Assembly: GCA_041402045.1 (NCBI GenBank)
Contig: JAWKSZ010000027.1
Location: forward strand, 22,881 to 86,880
Source: JAGQRJ01 sp041402045
Lineage (GTDB): Bacteria; Planctomycetota; J058
Direction of reading: 5' to 3'
DNA length: 64,000 nucleotides
A program made the translations under genes and the position numbers. Positions 1-8,134 of the stretch are shown in pieces; positions within the stretch are counted from its first letter, which is position 1, and the number at the start of each line of letters is the position of its first letter. The notes beneath the pieces were generated by a model, which was given only the letters and a program-made list of their open reading frames with translations, was not told the origin of the DNA and did no database searches.

Positions 1-662
1 CCCCAGGGCGCCTCGAGGACCATGTCCTTGCTCATGAGGACGTCGCAGACGGCGCGCACGTCGGCCTCGAGGGCCTGGCGCAGCGCGGGGTCCTGGATCT
101 GGTCCCAGCACACCCCGACGCCGTAGAACCAGCCGGTGTACTGATCGCGGGAGGGCTTGCCGTGGTTGTAGTTCAGCCCTGCGTAGGCGGCGCCTACGCC
201 CGGGTGGCCCTGGGTCTCGATCGCGGCGTCGTCGAAGCCGCGCACGATCACGCCGGGGACCCCGGTGATCGTGGCCATGTCGTGCAGGGTCCAGCAGGCG
301 GCCTCGAAGTTGGCCAGGGCCGAGGGGTCCTGGGTCGAGCGGTAGCGCATGGCCTCGGTGGCGGCGTAGACCCCGGTCCACAGGCAGCGGCTCGGCCAGT
401 GGCCGAAGCGGACCACGTTGCCGTTGGGGTCGATCTGGACGTCCTGGACCTGACCGTGGGGCAGGTGCTGGGCCTGCATGACGGTCTCGAACCCGAGCGC
501 CTTCTGGTGCAGGGGGCCCGGCGCCGTGGTCGAGCTGCTGGACGGGGTCGAGGTCTGGTTGCTGGTGACGCCGGCGGCGGTGCTCCCGTGGCCGGAACGC
601 GACGAATTGCTGCAGCCGAGCGTGCCGATCAGGCACACTCCGACCCAGGCGAGTCTCCTCAT
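1..662 (-). CDS. Secreted lipoprotein, C-terminus beyond window edge
   Basis: The minus-strand frame opens with ATG at 660-662 and runs without a stop off the left edge, so only about 220 N-terminal residues are seen. Residues 1-17 are a lipoprotein signal (MRR, hydrophobic core, lipobox LGTLGC with Cys17). A Ser/Thr-rich linker follows to about residue 50. The mature part has a segment of the type LWTGVYAATEAMRYR, then Trp-containing helices ending in VPGVIVRGF, which is reminiscent of alpha/alpha six-hairpin glycosidase-like proteins. That fold is inference; the lipoprotein call is direct. No product name can be given. Confidence 0.75.
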   Translation of the reverse strand, partial: MRRLAWVGVCLIGTLGCSNSSRSGHGSTAAGVTSNQTSTPSSSSTTAPGPLHQKALGFETVMQAQHLPHGQVQDVQIDPNGNVVRFGHWPSRCLWTGVYAATEAMRYRSTQDPSALANFEAACWTLHDMATITGVPGVIVRGFDDAAIETQGHPGVGAAYAGLNYNHGKPSRDQYTGWFYGVGVCWDQIQDPALRQALEADVRAVCDVLMSKDMVLEAPW

Positions 663-804
663 TGTGATCTCTCTCTCGGTTCTCTCCGCCGAGAAAGATA
701 AAGGGCTTCCGCCACCCGACCAAGAATTTCCCTTATCCGGGAAGGCTCCTGCGTATCACTTTTCGAAAGAAATGCGCAACTCCAACGCTCACCGAAGGGT
801 GTGT

Positions 805-2160
805 CTACGCGACGACGTCCTCGTCGGGCCCCTCGAGGAAGAACTCGCGGATCAGGCGGTGCCAGTTGGCCTCGGCCTCGATCCCCGCCAGGATCGACAC
901 GAACCCGAACTGCAGGCGGTTGAGCAGGGCCAGCCCGCGGGTCGTGGTGTCGGGGTAGCCCTGGGAGAGGGCCACCTTGGCGCCCAGGGTGATCCCCCCG
1001 CGAGTGCGCTGCATGATCTGTCGGGTGAACTCGGGCGTGTAGCGGAAGGGCCGGTCCTCGCGAATCGGCAGCCAGAGGTGGGTCACGTAGTCGTGTATGA
1101 AGTCCTTGACCTCCTCCGTCGGCTCGCCGGGGTAGCCCAGGGAGGCGGGGAGGGCCTCGCGCACGGCCTCGTCCTCCCCCGCCCACAGGAGCTGAATGAT
1201 CCGCTGGAACTCGCGGGGCACGCTCATGGGGAACGTCTGCACGCAGCCGAAGTCGAGGAAGCCGACGCGTCCGTCCTCGAGGAACACGTAGTTGCCTGGG
1301 TGCGGGTCGGCGTTGAACAGCCCGAAGCTGTGAAGGCTCTTGAACACGAAGGTGTAGAGCGTGCGCCCGTAGGCGTTGCGCTCGTCCTGGCTAGCGCTCT
1401 GGACCTCCCGGTAGGTCCGCCCCTGGAGCAGCTCGCTGGTGAGCACTCGCCGGTGGGAGTAGGCGGGGTAGACGCGCGGGATCACGACGTGGGGATCGTC
1501 GGCGTAGAGCTCGGCGAAGCGCGCCTGGTTCGCGGCCTCGACGGTGTAGTCCAGCTCCTCCTCGATCTTGGCGGCGATGTCGCGCAGCGACTGCTTGACG
1601 TCCAGGCGCCCCAGGGTGCTCGCGCGCAGCACGTTCTCGAGCAGGTGCAGGTTCTTGAGGTCGCTGCGGATCGCCTTCTCGATCCCCGGATACTGGATCT
1701 TCACCGCCACCGGAGCGCCGTCGGCCAGCCGCGCGCGATAGACCTGCCCGATCGACGCCGCGGCGATCGCCTCGTCGGTGAACTCGGCGAAGACCTCGTC
1801 GGGGGGCTCGCCGACCTCGTCGATGAACACGTTGAGCATGTCGGCCAGCGGGACCTGCGGCGCCTCGGCCTGGAGCTTGCCCAGGACCTCGCGATAGGTC
1901 GGTCGCACGTCCTCGGGGATCCACTCGTCCACGTAGGAGAGGATCTGGCCCGCCTTCATGGCCAGGCCCTTCATGCTCCCCAGGGCGTCGGCCACGTTCG
2001 AGGCGATCCCCCGGTGCGTCTGGTCGTCCGCGCCTTCGGCCCCGACCGCGCGCCGGGCCATGCCCTTCGCGAGCTGGGCCGAGGTGCTCGTCGCCAGCTT
2101 GGCCAGCTTGAACGTGCGGCCCAGCCGCGAGCCTTCCGGCGCCTTGCCTTGCTCCGCCAT
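805..2160 (-). CDS. AarF/ABC1/UbiB-family atypical kinase-like protein
   Basis: 451 residues from the ATG at 2158-2160 (MAEQGK); an in-frame TTG 36 bases upstream is possible but has no clear ribosome site. Family signatures are present in order: KAGQ at about 69-72 (the KxGQ motif that fills the nucleotide site), VAVKIQYP with the Lys near 154, NADPHPGN at about 283-290 and DFG at about 303-305. UbiB/ADCK proteins support ubiquinone or other isoprenoid-lipid metabolism as ATPases or lipid-linked kinases, usually at the inner membrane. No strong C-terminal membrane helices were noticed, unlike E. coli UbiB. It stands alone between two unrelated units. Confidence 0.88.
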   Translation of the reverse strand: MAEQGKAPEGSRLGRTFKLAKLATSTSAQLAKGMARRAVGAEGADDQTHRGIASNVADALGSMKGLAMKAGQILSYVDEWIPEDVRPTYREVLGKLQAEAPQVPLADMLNVFIDEVGEPPDEVFAEFTDEAIAAASIGQVYRARLADGAPVAVKIQYPGIEKAIRSDLKNLHLLENVLRASTLGRLDVKQSLRDIAAKIEEELDYTVEAANQARFAELYADDPHVVIPRVYPAYSHRRVLTSELLQGRTYREVQSASQDERNAYGRTLYTFVFKSLHSFGLFNADPHPGNYVFLEDGRVGFLDFGCVQTFPMSVPREFQRIIQLLWAGEDEAVREALPASLGYPGEPTEEVKDFIHDYVTHLWLPIREDRPFRYTPEFTRQIMQRTRGGITLGAKVALSQGYPDTTTRGLALLNRLQFGFVSILAGIEAEANWHRLIREFFLEGPDEDVVA

Positions 2161-2242
2161 AGACCCGTATGGTGCGCGATCGCTTGGCGATTGCAAAGGG
2201 GCCAGCTCCGAGCGCCGAGCCGCCCTCTCCCGGAACCAACGC

Positions 2243-2268
2243 GAACGGGCGCCGTGAGGCGCCCGTTC
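2243..2268. terminator. Perfect 11-bp hairpin, candidate terminator
   Basis: GAACGGGCGCC, a GTGA loop and the exact reverse complement. It lies 29 bases past the stop of the minus-strand membrane gene and upstream of the aarF-like gene. There is no T-run, so Rho-independent function is uncertain. Confidence 0.5.
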
Positions 2269-2297
2269 AGAGGATCAGGATCAGGGGTCGACCGGGG

Positions 2298-2666
2298 CTA
2301 CTCGCCGCCGTCGCCGCCGCCCTCGTCGGGGGCCTCGACCGGGGTCTCAGCCGGAGGCGGCGCGTTCATGTTCTCGTCGTCGCCGAGGAGCTTGGCGTCG
2401 ATCGCCTCGACCATGTCGCCGGCGCCGAAGTCGATCCGGTAGTGATCGACGTCGTCTTCCTTCCGGCCGTTGGCGATCGTCACCGCGCCGTGGCGCGACC
2501 CGAGGATCTGCTCGATCTCGCCGTTGGTGCCCTTGGCCGGCATGTACTCGGTGAACAGCTCGTTCCACACGAACATGATGCAGCCCAGGGTCCCCACGCA
2601 GGAGAGGATCAGGAGCGTGCTCGCGATCGGGTGGGACGGCGGCCGCGAGAGGACTTCGTCCGCCAT
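2298..2666 (-). CDS. Small single-pass membrane protein, unknown function
   Basis: 122 residues. One hydrophobic segment at about residues 13-34 (IASTLLILSCVGTLGC), then a soluble domain and an acidic Pro/Gly/Glu tail. The start ATG overlaps the last base of the upstream coiled-coil gene, so the two are probably translationally coupled. The topology suggests a short cytoplasmic N-terminus and an exported C-terminal domain. I do not recognise the family; a small envelope partner of the upstream coiled-coil protein is an inference from coupling. Confidence 0.65.
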   Translation of the reverse strand: MADEVLSRPPSHPIASTLLILSCVGTLGCIMFVWNELFTEYMPAKGTNGEIEQILGSRHGAVTIANGRKEDDVDHYRIDFGAGDMVEAIDAKLLGDDENMNAPPPAETPVEAPDEGGGDGGE

Positions 2667-3532
2667 TACTGGAGCCTCGTGGCCGCGTCGTCGCCGGCGG
2701 AGATCTGGGCGCCCTCGGCGGCGAACTCGACCCGGCAGCTGGCCATGTCACGCAGGGTGCGCTCCACGATCACGCGCCCCTTGTACTTCCCGTTGCGGTG
2801 GATCGAGAACGCGTAGCCCGGGCGGACCTTGGCGTCGGAGCCCACGTCCAGCACCACCAGCGGCGGGCTGACGTCGCTCTTGACCGCCACGACCTTGCCG
2901 CGGATCACAGGCACCGGCGCGGAGGGCAGGGTCGCCTCCCAGTCGAAGCCGGCCTCCTGGGCCATGGCGATCATGGTCTCGGCTTCCTTGAGCTTGCGCC
3001 GGGTGCTGGCGAACTCGCCGCGGAGGTCGCTGTTGTCCTGCTCGAGGTTGGTCACGAGCGCGGTGAGGCGCGCGACCTGGCCCTCGGCCACCTCACGCCG
3101 GCGGGTGGCGAGGGTGAACTCGTTGCCCAGGCGCTCGAGGTCGGAGCGGGTCTTGGAGAGCTCGCTGTCGACGGACTGCAGGCGCTTGTTGAGCGTGTCG
3201 TTGGCGCGCTTCTCGTCCTGCACCATTTGCCGCGCCTTGTCGCGCTCGCTCTTGGCGTCCTGCATGCTCGCCAAGGCCTCGTTGGCCTTGTTCTTGTAAT
3301 CGCGGATCTCGGTTTCCTTCGCCGCGATCAGGTCGTTGCGAGCCGAGAGCAGCGTATCGCGTCCGCGGATCTCCTTCTGCGCCCGACCCATGGCGGTCTC
3401 GTGGCGGTGCTTCAGCTGAGCGTAGCTGGTGCGCCACTCGCGACGGTGTTGGTAGAGCGTGGCCGACATGCCCAGGTAGACCATCACGAGGACTGCCTGG
3501 ATGACGACGAAGATCTTCGCCAGGAGACTCAT
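2666..3532 (-). CDS. Membrane-anchored coiled-coil protein
   Basis: 288 residues. The N-terminus (MSLLAKIFVVIQAVLVMVYLG) is an uncleaved membrane anchor. Residues 35 to about 185 are a long charged coiled coil rich in Arg, Lys, Glu and Ala, and a compact C-terminal domain (about 200-288) contains VIRGKVVAVKSD and GYAFSIHRNGKYKGRV, which looks like a small beta-barrel. The single helix, long coil and C-terminal beta domain suggest a MreC-like envelope architecture, but sequence identity to MreC is not evident. It is first in a two-gene unit with 2298..2666. The 158 bases between it and the next gene (3533-3690) show nothing. Confidence 0.7.
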   Translation of the reverse strand: MSLLAKIFVVIQAVLVMVYLGMSATLYQHRREWRTSYAQLKHRHETAMGRAQKEIRGRDTLLSARNDLIAAKETEIRDYKNKANEALASMQDAKSERDKARQMVQDEKRANDTLNKRLQSVDSELSKTRSDLERLGNEFTLATRRREVAEGQVARLTALVTNLEQDNSDLRGEFASTRRKLKEAETMIAMAQEAGFDWEATLPSAPVPVIRGKVVAVKSDVSPPLVVLDVGSDAKVRPGYAFSIHRNGKYKGRVIVERTLRDMASCRVEFAAEGAQISAGDDAATRLQ

Positions 3533-3690
3533 TCACATACTCCCGAGATGGGGCTGGTGTCGCGCTGCCACCAGTCGATTCAGGTCCTGGATTCTAATGC
3601 CAAGGAAGTCACGGGGCAACGGGCCTTATGATGACCCGCCGGTGACGTTCGGAGTCGGCTGGCAGCCTCGCGAGAGGCCACCCGCGGGGG

Positions 3691-4494
3691 TCAATTCGAG
3701 TCCCGCTTGATCTGGCGGGCCCGATCGAAAATGTCGTCGAGCGCCGAGCGCGCGATCTGGCCGGGGCGATTCGGGGGCTCGTCGGAGCCCTCGTCCTCGG
3801 CGTAATCCTCTTCGGCGGCGTAGCCCTCGTCCTGGGCGTAGGCGTCCGCGTCTGCGCCCTCGGCGTAGGCCTCACCCTCGGCGTACTCGCCCTCGGCGTA
3901 GGCCTCACCCTCGGCGTACTCGCCCTCGGCGTAGGCCTCACCCTCGGCGTACTCGCCCTCGGCGTAGGCGTCGCCTTCGGCGTACTCGCCCTCGGCGTAC
4001 GCGTCGCCCTCGGCGTAGGCCTCACCCTCGGCGTACGCGTCGCCCTCGGCGTACGCGTCCACGTCGTCGGCGTAGACCCCGCTGGCCGGGGTCTCGTTCA
4101 GGGGGACCGGCGAGGCGAACTCGCCGGAGCCCAGGGTCTCCCCGGCCTCGTCGGCGTAGCCCATGCCGTCGTCGGGCGGGAGGTCGTCTGGGGCGGGGAA
4201 CTCGCCCGAGTCGTTGAGGTTTGCGTCCTCGGCCAGGTCCACGCTCCCGTCGTCGCCTTCGAAGGCGGGGACCGCGGCGTCGAAGCCGTAGCTCGCCTCG
4301 TCCCCGGCGTCGTCGGCAAACCCGCTGAGGTCGCGGGACTCCGTCGGCTCGGGCTCGAACTCGTCGGCCACGTCGATCTCGGACGCATAGCCGATCTCAC
4401 CGGAGCTGTCGTGTGGGTTCACGGCGGGAGCCTCGTCGGAGTCTTCCAACTCCTCGGCGAACTCGAGGGCGTCTTCGTTTTCGCTCGGGGGCAA
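3691..4494 (-). CDS. Acidic YAEG-repeat protein, TTG start
   Basis: 267 residues. I chose the TTG at 4492-4494 because GGGAGG lies 5 bases upstream, whereas longer in-frame starts overlap the divergent FHA gene. The N-terminal half is strongly acidic (Asp/Glu/Ala/Ser). The middle is a tandem AYAEGEYAEG-type repeat encoded by 33-base units. The end is a non-repetitive basic amphipathic segment (GQIARSALDDIFDRARQ). Disordered acidic repeats with a folded tail are seen in scaffolding or surface proteins. The divergent FHA/kinase-like neighbour could regulate it. No family recognised. Confidence 0.6.
   Translation of the reverse strand: MPPSENEDALEFAEELEDSDEAPAVNPHDSSGEIGYASEIDVADEFEPEPTESRDLSGFADDAGDEASYGFDAAVPAFEGDDGSVDLAEDANLNDSGEFPAPDDLPPDDGMGYADEAGETLGSGEFASPVPLNETPASGVYADDVDAYAEGDAYAEGEAYAEGDAYAEGEYAEGDAYAEGEYAEGEAYAEGEYAEGEAYAEGEYAEGEAYAEGADADAYAQDEGYAAEEDYAEDEGSDEPPNRPGQIARSALDDIFDRARQIKRDSN
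3859..4060. repeat. In-frame 33-bp tandem repeat
   Basis: About six copies, some truncated, of a 33-base unit encoding EAYAEGEYAEG on the minus strand. Some units are nearly identical at the nucleotide level, so copy number is probably variable by slippage or recombination and could be collapsed in assembly. Confidence 0.85.
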
Positions 4495-4618
4495 ACTGCA
4501 CCTCCCCAGGGTCTTGAATTCTAGATCCCCGGTCCCGCGCGCGCAAACCGAGACTGCGCCGGCCCCCCCGGACAGAAATCCGGGCCCTGGACAAGGGGCG
4601 AGGGGTAGACTGGCTGCC

Positions 4619-5872
4619 ATGCAGGCCGAGGTCTACGTGCTCAGTGGTCGCGACGCGGGGAAAGGGCTCAGCGCCACCCCTGGCCCGCCGATCTTCGTGG
4701 GCCGGGCCGCCACCAACCAAATGCGGATCCGCGACCCCCAGGCCTCCCGCGTCCACTGCCGGATCGACGTCAAGGCCGACGGCCTGGTGTTGTTCGACAA
4801 CAACTCCGGGAACGGGACCTTCGTCAACGGCGAGCGCGTGCGCAACACGCGCCGGCTGGACGACCTGGACGAGATCCGGATCGGGGCCACGCGGCTCAAG
4901 GTCCTGATCGAAAGCGAGGAGGAGCAGCACGAGCGCGAGGGCAGGCCGAGCTCCCACGGCCCGGTGCAGACGATCCCCACCGGCCCCCGGGACCGCGGCG
5001 GCGCGCGCCCCGCAGAGGCCGAGAGCGGCGAGCGCCCCCCCAAGAACAAGCTCCGCGAAGTGCTCCCCGGCTACCGCCTGGAGGCGCGCCTCGGCGGCCA
5101 CAGCCACGCCGGGGTCGCGGTCTACCGCGCGGTCCAGCTCTCCCTCGAGCGGCGGGTGGCGCTCAAGGTGCTCCTCGCCAAGGGCGACTCGAGCGAGCAG
5201 CAGGTGGCGCGCTTCCTGCGCGAGGCCAAGGCGATCGCCCGGCTTCCGCACCCGAACATCGTCACGATCCACGACGTGATCCAACGTCGCACCCTGAACG
5301 TGCTGGTCATGGAGCTCCTGGCGGGCGGCAGCCTGGCGGACCGCCTCGAGGACGGGCTCGACGCCGACGAGACCCTCGAGCTCGGGCGCGCGGTGAGCGC
5401 GGCGCTGGCCTACGCCCACGAGCACGAGGTGATCCACCGCGCGGTCAAGCCCTCGAACGTGCTCTACGCGCCCCACGTGCCCACCTTCAAGCTCGGCGAC
5501 TTCGGCTTCGCCACTCCGCCCGAGGAGCAGACCGGGGAGACGAGCTTCCTCGTGGGGACCCCCCTCGAGGCCCTGGGCTACCTGGCACCGGAGCAGCTCA
5601 AGGCCGACACCCCCGCCGACGCGCGCACCGACGTCTACGGCCTGGGAGCCACGCTCTACGCCTGCCTGCGCGGGGCGCCGCCGTTTCAGGGAGAGAGCGA
5701 GGCCGAGGTCGCCGCCGCGATCCTGAACGACCCTGCGCCCCCTCTGGGCGAGGACGAGGCGCCGCCCGAGCTCACCGCGCTGATCGCGCGCTGCCTGGAG
5801 AAGGACCCCGAGGCGCGCTTCTCCGACGGCGTGGCGCTGCACGCGGCCTTGCTCGACGTGGTGCTCCCCTAG
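4619..5872 (+). CDS. FHA domain plus degenerate Ser/Thr kinase (probable pseudokinase)
   Basis: 417 residues from ATG 4619. Residues 1-98 are an FHA domain with GR at 28-29, RVHC at 44-47 and NGTFVNG at 65-71, the phosphothreonine-binding loops. Residues 150-417 are a protein-kinase fold: Lys183 (VALKVL), APEQ and DFG at 294-296 are present. The catalytic loop reads HRAVKPSN, so the HRD aspartate is Ala275, and the glycine loop is LGGHSHAG rather than GxGxxG. By family knowledge this predicts little or no phosphotransfer, so a phospho-reader or scaffold role is likely. The following YkgJ-type gene starts within its stop codon. It is divergent from the acidic repeat gene. Confidence 0.9.
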   Translation: MQAEVYVLSGRDAGKGLSATPGPPIFVGRAATNQMRIRDPQASRVHCRIDVKADGLVLFDNNSGNGTFVNGERVRNTRRLDDLDEIRIGATRLKVLIESEEEQHEREGRPSSHGPVQTIPTGPRDRGGARPAEAESGERPPKNKLREVLPGYRLEARLGGHSHAGVAVYRAVQLSLERRVALKVLLAKGDSSEQQVARFLREAKAIARLPHPNIVTIHDVIQRRTLNVLVMELLAGGSLADRLEDGLDADETLELGRAVSAALAYAHEHEVIHRAVKPSNVLYAPHVPTFKLGDFGFATPPEEQTGETSFLVGTPLEALGYLAPEQLKADTPADARTDVYGLGATLYACLRGAPPFQGESEAEVAAAILNDPAPPLGEDEAPPELTALIARCLEKDPEARFSDGVALHAALLDVVLP

Positions 5873-7242
5873 TGGGCGAGGCGCGCAAGCTCGCGCTGGC
5901 GAAGGGCGTGCGCTACGCCTGCAAGCGCTGCGGCGACTGCTGCCGCGGACTCCCCGTCCCGCTGACCCCCGAGGACGTAGCCCGGCTCGAGGCCCACGAC
6001 TGGACCCAGACGGCCCTCGGCTCGAGGGGCGCGGTCGTGCACACGCAGCAGGCGCCGCGGGGCACCTGGGGGCCCCATACGGCGCGCACCGCCGACGGCG
6101 CCTGCGTGTTCCTGGTCGAGGGCAACACCTGCGAGGTCGAGCGCACCCTGGGCCACGACGCCAAGCCGCTGGCCTGCCGCCGCTTCCCCTTCGCCTACGC
6201 TCCGGGCACCGACCAACGTCTGGCCTACCTCGGCGCCGACTTCACCTGCAGCGCCGTGGCGCACAACGCCGGGCAGCCCCTGGCCAGCCACCGCAAGCTC
6301 GCGCAAGAGCTGCTCGAGGCCGGCCCGCCCCTGGTCGCGCCCCCCGACCCGATCCCCTTCTCGCGGGGGCTCGCCTACCCGCGCGCCGAGCTCGACGACG
6401 TGCTGGACCTGGTCGCGGCCGAGCTGGAGGACGCCGGGAGACCCTTCGTCGACCGGCTGCTGGCGGTGGTGCGCTTCCTCGAGCTGTTCCGGCGCTCGCA
6501 CATGAGCGACCTGCGCGCGCCCGCGCCCAAGACCATGCTCGAGGGCTTCGCCAAGGGCGTGCGCGAGCAGGTCAAGCGCGGCGTGCACCGCATGCCCTTC
6601 CGCCCGCCGGGGCTGTTCGAGCGGCTCCTGTTCCGCCGGCTGCTGGCCCAGGCCTGCCGCCCGCGCCCCCCCGCGCTGTGGTCGGCGGGCCCCGTGCGCC
6701 GCGCGGTCCGTGGCCTGGGCGACGGCCTGGCAGGCCTGAGCTACCTCGCGGGCACGGGCTGGATCCAGCCGCTGGGCGCCCAGCGCCGGCTGGCGATCCA
6801 CCAGGTGCGCCTCGAGGCGCCCCCGGCCGATGTCTACGCGCCGGTGGCGGACGGCGCGCTGACCCACTACTTCGTGGCCCACGTCAGCGGGCGGAGCTTC
6901 CTCCGCCCGGGGTTCCCCGTCGCCGAGACCCTCCCGGCGCTGGGGCTCCTCGCCCGCCAGTTCCCGCTGATCCTGCTCTTCGCCCGGGCCGCCTGCCTGG
7001 CGCGCGGGGGGGCCGCGGTCTCCGGCGACGACTACGCCGCCGCCGTGCGCAGCGCCGAGTTGGCCTGGGGGCAGCGCGCGTGGACCCGCGGCCTGCGGGG
7101 CCGACGCCGGGCGCGGCTGCTCGAGAACCTGGAGCCGGCCTTCCACCACGTCGCCTGGTGCGCGCTGCGCCCCCAGGACCTCGAGCGCGCCAAGGCCAAG
7201 GCCGAGGCGCGCAAGGAAGCGGCGAGCCGCGCTCAGGAGTAG
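5872..7242 (+). CDS. YkgJ-family Cys-cluster (Zn/Fe-chelating) protein
   Basis: 456 residues, GTG start sharing one base with the preceding TAG. The N-terminus carries CKRCGDCC (Cys17, 20, 23, 24) and later CEVE...CRRFPFAY, the diagnostic YkgJ/UPF0153 pattern thought to bind a metal or Fe-S cluster. The remaining 300 residues are helical, Arg/Leu-rich and without clear motifs, so this is longer than the typical 100-250 residue member. Translational coupling to the FHA pseudokinase suggests co-expression; the function is unknown. Confidence 0.8.
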   Translation: MGEARKLALAKGVRYACKRCGDCCRGLPVPLTPEDVARLEAHDWTQTALGSRGAVVHTQQAPRGTWGPHTARTADGACVFLVEGNTCEVERTLGHDAKPLACRRFPFAYAPGTDQRLAYLGADFTCSAVAHNAGQPLASHRKLAQELLEAGPPLVAPPDPIPFSRGLAYPRAELDDVLDLVAAELEDAGRPFVDRLLAVVRFLELFRRSHMSDLRAPAPKTMLEGFAKGVREQVKRGVHRMPFRPPGLFERLLFRRLLAQACRPRPPALWSAGPVRRAVRGLGDGLAGLSYLAGTGWIQPLGAQRRLAIHQVRLEAPPADVYAPVADGALTHYFVAHVSGRSFLRPGFPVAETLPALGLLARQFPLILLFARAACLARGGAAVSGDDYAAAVRSAELAWGQRAWTRGLRGRRRARLLENLEPAFHHVAWCALRPQDLERAKAKAEARKEAASRAQE

Positions 7243-7288
7243 GCGGCTACCCGCTCGGGAGCGCGGGGCTGCGGGAAACTAGCGCGAT

Positions 7289-7371
7289 TGCGAAGGGGGG
7301 GACTCGAACCCCCACGTCCGGTGGACACTAGAACCTAAATCTAGCGCGTCTGCCAATTCCGCCACCCTCGC
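7289..7371 (-). tRNA. tRNA-Leu (anticodon UAG)
   Basis: 83 nt. The acceptor GCGAGGG pairs with CCTTCGC (one G-U), the anticodon stem CTAGA/TCTAG encloses TTTAGGT with anticodon TAG, the T arm is GGGGG-TTCGAGT-CCCCC, and there is a long variable arm and discriminator A. CCA is not encoded. Confidence 0.96.
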
Positions 7372-7498
7372 GAGGCCTCCGAGTATAGCCCAGCGGCCGG
7401 GGCGCGAGCTTCGTGGATCGGGGCTCGCGCGGGCCGGGCGCCCGAGTCATTCTGTGTCCCGGGCGGTGTGCTATCACTGCCGGAGACGGAGGACGACG

Positions 7499-8113
7499 GT
7501 GAGCCTGGACGGACTGATCTACCGCCTTGTGGAGGAGCGCTCGCTGGAGGCGCTCGAGGCGTTGACCAGCACCGACGACGACAGCGTGCTCGAGGCGTTG
7601 ATCGAGGCCGCGGGCGAGGTCGTCGACAGCGGTCAGCTCGACGAGAACGAGGAGCAGATCCTGGAGACGATCCGGGCGCACCTCCTCGAGTGCAAGGCCA
7701 AGGGCCCGCTGGTCGACGCCCTGGGCGCGACGGGCAACCACAAGGCCGCCCGCGAGTTCGCGCTCTCGGTGCTCAGCGAGCTCGGCGACCAGTCGGCGCT
7801 CCCGGACATGATCCCGCTCCTGCGCGATCCGGACGCCGGCGTGCGGGCGTCCGCGGCCGAGCACCTGGCGCTGCTCACCAACTACGACTTCGGCGACGAC
7901 GCGGAGAAGTGGAACGACTACTACAACCGCCTGATCCGCGGCCGCCTCGCCTACGAGAAGGAGGAGGAGGAGGAGCGCAAGGAGAAGCTCGCCGCCAAGC
8001 GCGCCCGCGCCGCCAAGAAGGAGCAGGACGACTTCTACGGCGACAGCGGCGACGGCGACGACTACGACAGCGGCAACGACAACGGCTACGGGTCCTTCGG
8101 CCACTACGGCTAG
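7499..8113 (+). CDS. HEAT-repeat-like protein with charged tail
   Basis: 204 residues from GTG 7499, chosen because GGAGG lies 6 bases upstream. Residues 1-140 form helical pairs including a clear HEAT-type unit (FALSVLSELGDQSALPDMIPLLRD, split here across helices; then VRASAAEHLALL). The C-terminus is a run of Glu/Lys/Arg followed by an Asp/Gly/Ser/Tyr-rich low-complexity tail. HEAT units serve as protein-binding scaffolds. The partner is unknown and the gene is monocistronic by spacing. Confidence 0.75.
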   Translation: MSLDGLIYRLVEERSLEALEALTSTDDDSVLEALIEAAGEVVDSGQLDENEEQILETIRAHLLECKAKGPLVDALGATGNHKAAREFALSVLSELGDQSALPDMIPLLRDPDAGVRASAAEHLALLTNYDFGDDAEKWNDYYNRLIRGRLAYEKEEEEERKEKLAAKRARAAKKEQDDFYGDSGDGDDYDSGNDNGYGSFGHYG

Positions 8114-8134
8114 GAGCCCGTCGGCGTCGGCTCC

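Noticed and set aside
478..2442. Plus-strand open frame of about 650 codons
   Set aside because: It is antisense to the lipoprotein and the AarF-like gene, whose motifs are clear. Long antisense frames are expected at this GC content.
7289..7371. Integrated element at tRNA-Leu
   Set aside because: No integrase and no repeated tRNA 3' end are seen nearby.
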